Translations under genes and position numbers: made by a program
Part shown: in pieces, positions 57,124 to 64,000 of the stretch
How the letters are laid out: each line of letters starts with the position of its first letter
Position numbering within the stretch: position 1 is the first letter of the stretch
Notes under the pieces: model-generated
Told to the model about the DNA's origin: nothing
The model's input: the letters and a program-made list of their open reading frames with translations, nothing else
The model's database searches: none
NCBI RefSeq assembly: GCF_022539505.1
Contig: NC_061514.1
Span: forward strand, 324,491,090-324,555,089
Direction of reading: 5' to 3'
Origin: Lolium rigidum
Lineage: Eukaryota; Streptophyta; Magnoliopsida; Poales; Poaceae
DNA: 64,000 bases

Positions 57124-59497
57124 GTGTCTATGCATAGATGGTTGCACGAGTAGAACACAATGGTTTTGTGGGCGTTGATGCTCTTGTTATCTTTAGTTGA
57201 GTACTTTGCATCTTTATGGCATAGTGGGATGAAGCGGCTCGGACTAACTTTACATGACCGCGTTCATGAGACTTGTTCCTCGTTCGACATGCAACTTGTA
57301 TTGCATAAGAGGCTTTGCGGGTGTCTGTCTCTCCTACTATAGTAAAGATTCAATTTACTCTTCTATTGACAACATTAGTATCAACGTTGTGGTTCATGTT
57401 CGTAGGTAGATTAGATCTTACTCGAAAACCCTAAACCACGTAAAATATGCAAACCAAATTAGAGACGTCTAACTTGTTTTTGCAGGGTTTGGTGATGTGA
57501 TATGGCCATGATGTGATGATGAATATGTATGAGATGATCATTATTGTATTGTGGCAACCGGCAGGAGCCTTATGGTTGTCTTTATATTTCATGTTGAGTA
57601 GTATTTCAAAGTAGTTGTAATAGTTGCTACATGAGGTGAACAACCATGAAGACGGCGCCATGAACCTTGACGCTAAGCCGACGATGATGGAGATCATGCC
57701 CGTTGATGATGGAGATCATGTCCGTGCTTTGGAGATGAAGATCGAAGGCGCAAAGACTAAAGGGCCATATCATATCACATATGAATTGCATGTGATGTTA
57801 ATCCTTTATGCATCTTATTTTGCTTAGATCGCGACGGTAGCATTATAAGATGATCCCTCACATTAATATCAAGATAATAAAGTGTTCTCCCCTCGTATGC
57901 ACCGTTGCCAAAGTTCGTCGTTTTGAAGCATCTCGTGATGATCGGATGTGATAGATTCAACGTTCATATACAACGGGTGTAAGCCATGTTGCACACGCGG
58001 AATACTTGGGTTTGCTTGACGAGCCTAGCATGTACTGACATGGCCTCGGGACAACGGAAACCGAAAGGTTGAACACGAGTCATATGGATGATATGATCAA
58101 CATGTTGATGTTCACCATTGAAGCTACATCATCTCACGTGATGATCGGTTTTGGTGTAGTGGATTTGGATCGTGTACCACTTAACAACTATGAGGGATGT
58201 TGTATTAAGTGGGAGTTCATTAGTAATAAGATTAGAACATGAACTAATTATCATAAACATAGTCTGAGTAGTATTTTGAATTTTTTTTGTAGTATTGGCA
58301 TCCGTTTTCTACTATGCGCTAGTCTTGTTATTGAGATAGAAATACTGTTAAAATATGATAAGAAACTTTACGGATTGGTACCGTATTGTTAATGAATCAA
58401 GAAATGATTAAGTCCTATTGCAAACTTTTAGTAAACCTCACTTTTTTGATTCAAAGAGCTATGGTTTCAATTAGTACCTAAAGTTATCTTGTCTCCGTCA
58501 AACTTGAAGTTCAAATTTGTTTGAAAAGTAAGGAGCTGAAAATTTAGTTTTCAGAAATAATCAAGGTATGAGATATATGAGATATCTAAGACCTTATTGC
58601 AAGATGATAGAATATTATATGGTGAGACTACATAAACTCATAAGTTTTATGGGAATGTATGAAGGTTGAAGACGCCAAAGCGTCACAATCCTCCAACTAT
58701 TGGGGCACTAACGATATTCGCATATCCATGAAGTTATCATCCTTAGTATGCACCGTTGCTAAGACTCGTCGTATCGAAGCATCACGTGATGATCGGGTGT
58801 GATAGATTCTACGTGTGCATACAACGGGTGCAAGCCAGATTTGCACATGCGAATACCAAGGTTAAAACTTTATGAGCCTAGCATGTATAGACATGGTCTC
58901 GTAAAGTCATCATGATACAATGGATAAAATTATGAGTGAAATTGTTCATCATATTACAAGGTTACTAATAGTGAAATCCGGAACACTTATCATATGATGA
59001 TCAACTTCAAAGTAAGAACCTCAAGGTTATTGGTATTTGACCAACAAACCTAGAAGTTAATGATGTTGAAGTGTTTTCTGAATAATGAGGAAAGCTAAAA
59101 GAGAAACTGCAAAAGATATTTTGGCAAAAAGAAAAGAAAAGACTAGAAAGTCTAGCTCATGTGTATATAAATGATATACATGTTATGGTTGTATTCCTAG
59201 TTAAGTCACACTATGAAATTCTTGGGTATTAGTACTATATTGGTTGGTATGAAGTGTCATACAAAACAACGCAATACAAGAATACAATGGTCTAAGTGAC
59301 TGACAAGGAATATGATAGGAATGCACGTCAGGAACAAATAAAGTGTTATTATGTTCGTCGTTGGCATTCTATCTAGCCCTTAGAATTTATAATAAAGAAC
59401 TTAATAATTGTTATTTTGCTCTGGTCAAATGAAAACAATGAGTTGTTCAAATTATGACATTACTCCATGTACGATGGATAAGTTATTATAAATCTTA
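57124..59497 (+). other. Leader and decayed gag region of the copia element
   Basis: No intact gag. A block at about 57890-58060 (CATCTCGTGATGATCGG, then GTGTGATAGATTC) recurs at about 58745-58905, giving a direct repeat about 170 bp long. This is typical of the non-coding leader of Angela-type elements. Confidence 0.65.
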
Positions 59498-62084
59498 ATG
59501 GTGAAACACACATACATAACACTGACGCTAAAATGCCATAAGGCAAATGATTTGAATTCCACTTATTTGTGGAACCGCAATTTAGGTCATGTTAGAAAGG
59601 ATCGCATGAAGGAACTCCATGCAAATGGATTTTTGGAGTCATTCGATTTGTTGAATCGTTTGGCACTTGCAAAATCTTTTCTAAAAGGTAATGACTGAAA
59701 TACCGTTCATAGGCCGAAGAGTTGAACGGGCAAATAACTTAGTGAAAACATACATAATGATATATGTGGTTCACTGGGCATAGTTGTGTGCGGAAGATTC
59801 TTCTACTTCATGAAAACTTTCAAACAATGAATTGAGTATATATGTGGATATATTCAATAAGGAAAAGTTTGAAACATTTGAATAGGATTCAAATAAATTT
59901 CAGCATGAAGTGGAAATCATCGTAATAGAAATCAAATATCTATGATTGGATCATGGTGGAAATATTTGAATTACAAGTTTTAGCGAACATCTAAGAGAGT
60001 TATGAAATTGTTCTACAACTTACGTTTCTTAGAGTATCATAGTGATGATGAAGTATCCAAAGATATATCCAAACTTTGTTGGATCAATGATGAGATAAAA
60101 TATTGATGCCATTATATTTTTGTGGATTATACTTTAGTGACTACCGCTTTTACACTGAATAAAGCATCATCATGATCCGTTGAAATGACACCATACAAGT
60201 TATGGCATGGGTATAAACCCTAATAGTCAACCAAAATCGGATGAATGTCTTTGTTGGTTATCCCAGAGATTTAATTGGGAATTCTTCCCACGAGACAAAG
60301 ACAAAAGTGTTTGTCAATGTTTCTTATTTTTGAGAAATTGTTTCGAGTGAAGTATTTGAGTGGGAGGATAATATAATTTGATAAGGTTTATGAACCTCGA
60401 GCATAATGATCGAGTAGCGCAGACATCGGAATTGGTTTCGGAAGCGGCCACGACGATCATGGCTCTCATGACTACAAAGTGTTTTAGCCATGGAGATCGA
60501 AGTACATATTGAACCTTGTAGGTATGGTTTACTTTGTGATCAAATAAATGATTTGTGGACAAAGGATTGATTTTGATCAATGATAAACCAACTACAAAAC
60601 AAAGAAGTTATGATGGGCCCTGACTCCATTAAAATGGCCATGCGCCATGAAATCCAAGATAGATGAATACTTTATGAAAGTAAATGGATCTATGAAATTG
60701 ATAGACTTGGATGAAATATCCTTGAAGAAAGCTTGACTTATCGAAAAATTGTTTACGACAAAGTTCAAAGAGTTGAATACGATAAGATTAGATCTTCCGT
60801 AGCAATGCTTATAGTCTATATGGATTATTCTAGTAATCACTACATATTTCTTTTATGAGATATGCTAGTAGGATGGCAAAATACACTACTTAACATAAGT
60901 ATGTATACAAGATACAACCAAGAGTTTTGCTGGTCCGTGGAATACTAGATAGGTATACAAGCTTCAATTGGATGAAGTAAGTATCATGGAGTTGGAATCT
61001 TCACCAGATGAAATAGTCAAAGAGTTTTTGATTTCATCAGAGACGATGAAGAAGCTTGCATTTGCAAGAAATTAAGTGGGAGCGCTAAGACACATTTATA
61101 ATACTTTATGTAGGTGACATATAGTTGGTTATAAATGATGTAATTATATACTTGATTAAAAAGGTTTTATTGAGAATTAACTTCAATGAAAGGATATGGA
61201 CTGAAACAAATTTAGTGTCAAGATCTATGAAGATAGATTGAAACACATAAATAAGTTTAAGTCAAAGTACATATGATGGATATTGAAGAAGTTCAATATA
61301 TAAATATTAAGAAAATGTTCTTGTCATGTGAAGGTTTAACAAGACTTGAGTGTATCTGACACTCAATGAGTAAAAACACATGAGTGATTATAGATCACGA
61401 ATAATATGTACACAATCAGATATCATGTGCTATAAAATGTTATGAGCATATACCAGAATGATTCATATGATAATCATTGGACGACAGTAAGAATATCCTT
61501 GAGTACTTTAGAAGAACTAAGGATATATATATATATTTTTGTATGAAGAAATGACAAACAAATCGCCGTAAGGTGTTACACCGATATTGGTTTTGTCACA
61601 TATAAAATATAATTTCAATCTCAAATTAGACTAAGTGTTGTTTAAAAGGTAGCACAATGAGCTAGAAGTTGTCTATGCTAGATTTAGAAGAGTTCTAAAT
61701 ATTGTGACGGATTCTACAAAAAAAAAAAGGCAGAGTATGTCATTATTTTGACAATGACAAAGGATGTTAAGTCAAGAGGTTCTTTGAGAACTTGGTGTAG
61801 TTCCGACAGAGTCAAAACTTTGAAGCTATATTGTGTGTGACAATATTAGTGACATATTTCAGACAGCGGAATTAAGGTTCCACCAGAAGATCAAACATAT
61901 TTAATGCCAACTCATTTGGAAATGAGTGATGCGTTGAGACGCAAATGAATTACAAAATACATACGTTTCTGAGCGTGTCGATCCGATGACTAAAAACCTC
62001 TCCCGTGAGCAATACATGATAAAGCACCGAAGGCCAAGGTGTTATATCTTTACAAATGTAAACTAGATTATTGACTCTAGTGCA
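59498..62084 (+). pseudogene. Decayed copia pol (integrase to RNase H region)
   Basis: Frame fragments only. 59498-59698 has the pre-integrase pattern (LWNRNLGHVRKDRMKELHANG, then LLES-like), the zinc-binding N-terminus of integrase. Around 60230-60340 an FVGYPRD-like stretch and a downstream basic segment fit the integrase and reverse transcriptase border. Stops and frameshifts are numerous throughout, including an A-rich run at 61720. Reverse transcriptase cannot be read in a continuous frame. Confidence 0.65.
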
Positions 62085-62094
62085 AGTGGGAGAC
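62085..62094 (+). other. Polypurine tract of the copia element
   Basis: AAGTGGGAGAC lies immediately before the 3' LTR, the standard copia position. Confidence 0.8.
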
Positions 62095-63883
62095 TGAAGG
62101 AGATATGCGCTAGAGGCAATAATAAAGTGGTTATTATTTATATCTTTATGTTTATGATAAATGTTTATATATCATGCTATAATTGTATTAACCGAAACAT
62201 TAGTACATGTGTGATATGTAGACAACAAAGAAGTCCCTAGTATGCCTCTTAAACTAGCTTGTTGATTAATGGATGATTAGTTTCATAATCATGAACATTG
62301 GATGTTATTAATAACAAGGTTATATCATTATATGAATGATATAATGGACACACCCAATTAAGCGTAGCATAAGATCTCGTCATTAAGTTATTTGCTATAA
62401 GCTTTCGATACATAGTTACCTAGTCCTTATGACCATGAGATCATGTAAATCACTTATACCGGAAAGGTACTTTGATTACATCAAACGCCACTGCGTAAAT
62501 GGGTGGTTATAAAGGTGGGATTAAGTATCCGGAAAGTGTGAGTTGAGGCATATGGATCAACAGTGGGATTTGTCCATCCCGATGACGGATAGATATACTC
62601 TGGGCCCTCTCGGTGGAATGTCGTCTAATGTCTTGCAAGCATATGAATAAGTTCATAAGAGACCACATACCACGGTACGAGTAAAGAGTACTTGTCAGGA
62701 GACGAGGTTGAACGAGGTATAGAGTGATACCGATGATCAAACCTCGGACAAGTAAAAATATCGCGTGACAAAGGGAATTGGTATCGTATGTGAATGGTTC
62801 CTTCGATCACTAAAGTCATCGTTGAATATGTGGGAGCCATTATGGATCTCCAGATCCCGCTATTGGTTATTGGTCGGAGTGAGTACTCAACCATGTCCGC
62901 ATAGTTCACGAACCGTAGGGTGACACACTTAAAGTTGGATGTTGAAATGATAGTTCTTGAATATGGAATGGAGTTGGAATATTTGTTCGGAGTCCCGGAT
63001 GTGATCCCGGACATCACGAGGAGTTCCGGAATGGTCCGGAGAATAAGATTCATATATAGGATGTCATTTTATGTGAATAAAATGTCGCGGAAGGTTCTAT
63101 GGGAGGTTCTAGAAGGTTCTAGAAAAGTCCGGAAGAAACCACCAAGGAAGGTGGAGTCCACATGGGACTCCACCTCCATGGCCGGCCAACCCTAGTGGGG
63201 GAGGAGTCCCAAGTGGACTCCCCCTTAGGGGGCCGGCCACCCCCCATATGGGAGGTGGAACTCCCACCTTGGTGGGAGTCCTAGCTAGGCTAGGTTTCCC
63301 CTCCCTATGGAAGGTTTTTGGTTCGGGTCTTATTCGAAGACTTGGAGACCAACTCTTGGGGATCCACCTATATAATGAGGGACATAGGGGAGGGGGCCGG
63401 CCACACAAAAGCCACCACCTTGGCCGCACCCCTTGGAGGCCGGCCACCCCCTCTCCCCAAACCCTAGCCGCCCCACTCCTCCTTCTTCCCCGCACGCTTA
63501 GCGAAGCTCCGCCGGGATTCTCCACCGCCACCGACACCACGCCGTCGTGCCGTCGGATTCAAGAGGAGCTACTACTTCCGCTGCCCGCCGGAACGGGGAG
63601 GTGGACGTCGTCTTCATCAACAACCGAACGTGTGACCGAGTACGGAGGTGCTGCCCGTTCGTGGCGCCGGAAGCGATCGTGATCAAGATCTTCTACGCGC
63701 TTTTGCAAGCGGCAAGTGAACGTCTACCGCAGCAACAAGAGCCTCATCTTGTAGGCTTTGGAATATCTTCAAGGGTGAGACTCGATATCCCCTCGTTGCT
63801 ACCGTCTTCTAGATTGCATCTTGGCTTGGATTGCGTGTTCGCGGTAGGAAATTTTTTTGTTTTCTATGCAACGTTATCCTACA
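62095..63883 (+). repeat. 3' LTR of the copia element
   Basis: 1,789 bp, same length as the 5' LTR. Differences found by eye: CACTCGCG/CACTGCG, CAACAAG/CAACAG, and four homopolymer-length changes. It is followed by AAACC and the remainder of gag. Confidence 0.95.
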
Positions 63884-64000
63884 AAACCCTTCCACCTGAC
63901 GCCATGGGAGCGGGTTCGGTGGAAGGAGCCGATGAGTTCGGCTTCGAGGACCGCCTTGATTTCGTCATGCTTCTTCTTGAGCTCATCAGGCAGATCCGCG
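63884..64000 (-). pseudogene. gag of the minus-strand gypsy element, N-terminal side (partial, continues past window)
   Basis: The minus-strand frame starts ADLPDELKKKHDEIKAVLEA and continues to HGVRWKG, then runs in frame into the gag at 55320 across the copia target duplication. The DLP.ELKKKHDEIKA motif therefore occurs twice in this gag, about 30 codons apart once the insertion is removed. The start lies beyond 64000. Confidence 0.75.

Larger units (their letters stand above)
55321..63883 (+). mobile_element. Angela/BARE-like Ty1/copia element, complete LTRs, dead interior
   Basis: 8,563 bp, with LTRs 55321-57109 and 62095-63883 (1,789 bp each) and a perfect target duplication AAACC (55316-55320 and 63884-63888). 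Reading both LTRs side by side shows only homopolymer and CTG/CAG indels, so the insertion looks recent. The interior contains decayed copia pol sequence and no long ORF. It therefore seems to have moved with enzymes made by another copy. It lies inside a gag gene whose frame was continuous across the target site. Confidence 0.93.
49889..64000 (-). mobile_element. Minus-strand Tat-like gypsy element, interrupted and incomplete in window
   Basis: On the minus strand the order from right to left is gag (from beyond 64000 to 54574), protease, a non-coding hairpin-rich spacer, an antisense ORF, then the 3' LTR (49889-51052). No reverse transcriptase or integrase is present in the expected place. 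The antisense ORF between the coding region and the 3' LTR resembles the extra ORF reported for Tat-lineage elements such as maize Grande. Its left target duplicate would be GGTAC (49884-49888). A copia element interrupts gag. Confidence 0.75.

Noticed and set aside
55853..63195. Identical ORFs in both copia LTRs (142 and 91 codons)
   Set aside because: They lie in the LTR regulatory sequence and are identical only because the LTRs are.

Overview
The window is repeat-dominated nuclear DNA of a grass. The transposon families point to Pooideae (Lolium/Festuca, oat or Triticeae relatives): Athila-like LTR elements whose LTRs start TGATACGTCTCCGACGTATC, a BARE/Angela-like copia element, CACTA elements with GCCGACGGC subterminal repeats, Stowaway MITEs and PIF/Harbinger relics. 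The genus is inference. I see one convincing host gene, an intronless MBOAT wax-synthase-like acyltransferase at 33171-34202, plus a transposon-borne AP2/ERF gene fragment at 46218-46859.

Layout. 1-5301: AT-rich, probably an old minus-strand gypsy element, ending at a 100-N gap (5302-5401). 5402-25331: a nest. A LINE (14602-16976 and 23957-25331) abuts a truncated minus-strand Athila-like LTR (13080-14601), which abuts a second minus-strand LTR (12492-13079 plus 5402-5818). That LTR is split by a complete plus-strand element A (5824-12491, TSD CTGCT/CCGCT). The LINE is split separately by a complete related element B (16977-23951, TSD ATTGG). A and B are non-autonomous: each has one ORF after the primer-binding site, and the two ORFs are unrelated, while about 2.57 kb of shared non-coding 3' sequence follows.

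25369-41501: a 1.5-kb inverted duplication (25869-27365 and 40000-41501), each arm holding a decayed PIF/Harbinger ORF1. It brackets MITEs, a threefold 730-bp tandem repeat, a dead Harbinger transposase, the wax-synthase gene, and a complete 3,444-bp CACTA element (36011-39454, TSD GCT) that contains a 668-bp tandem array and a 5S-rRNA-like segment.

42257-49888: a truncated Tat-like gypsy element (LTR, PBS, gag) whose gag is split by a solo LTR (43268-44752, TSD TGCAC), then an AP2/ERF-carrying transposon, a Stowaway MITE and a copia LTR. 49889-64000: a minus-strand Tat-like gypsy element (3' LTR, antisense ORF, hairpin-rich spacer, protease, gag), whose gag is split by an Angela-like copia element (55321-63883, TSD AAACC) with near-identical LTRs but a dead interior.

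Most coding sequence belongs to the transposons' own cycles or is decayed. Small differences between paired repeats concentrate at CTG/CAG triplets, which looks like a consensus base-calling artefact at methylated CHG sites. Frameshifts in this assembly should be read with that in mind.
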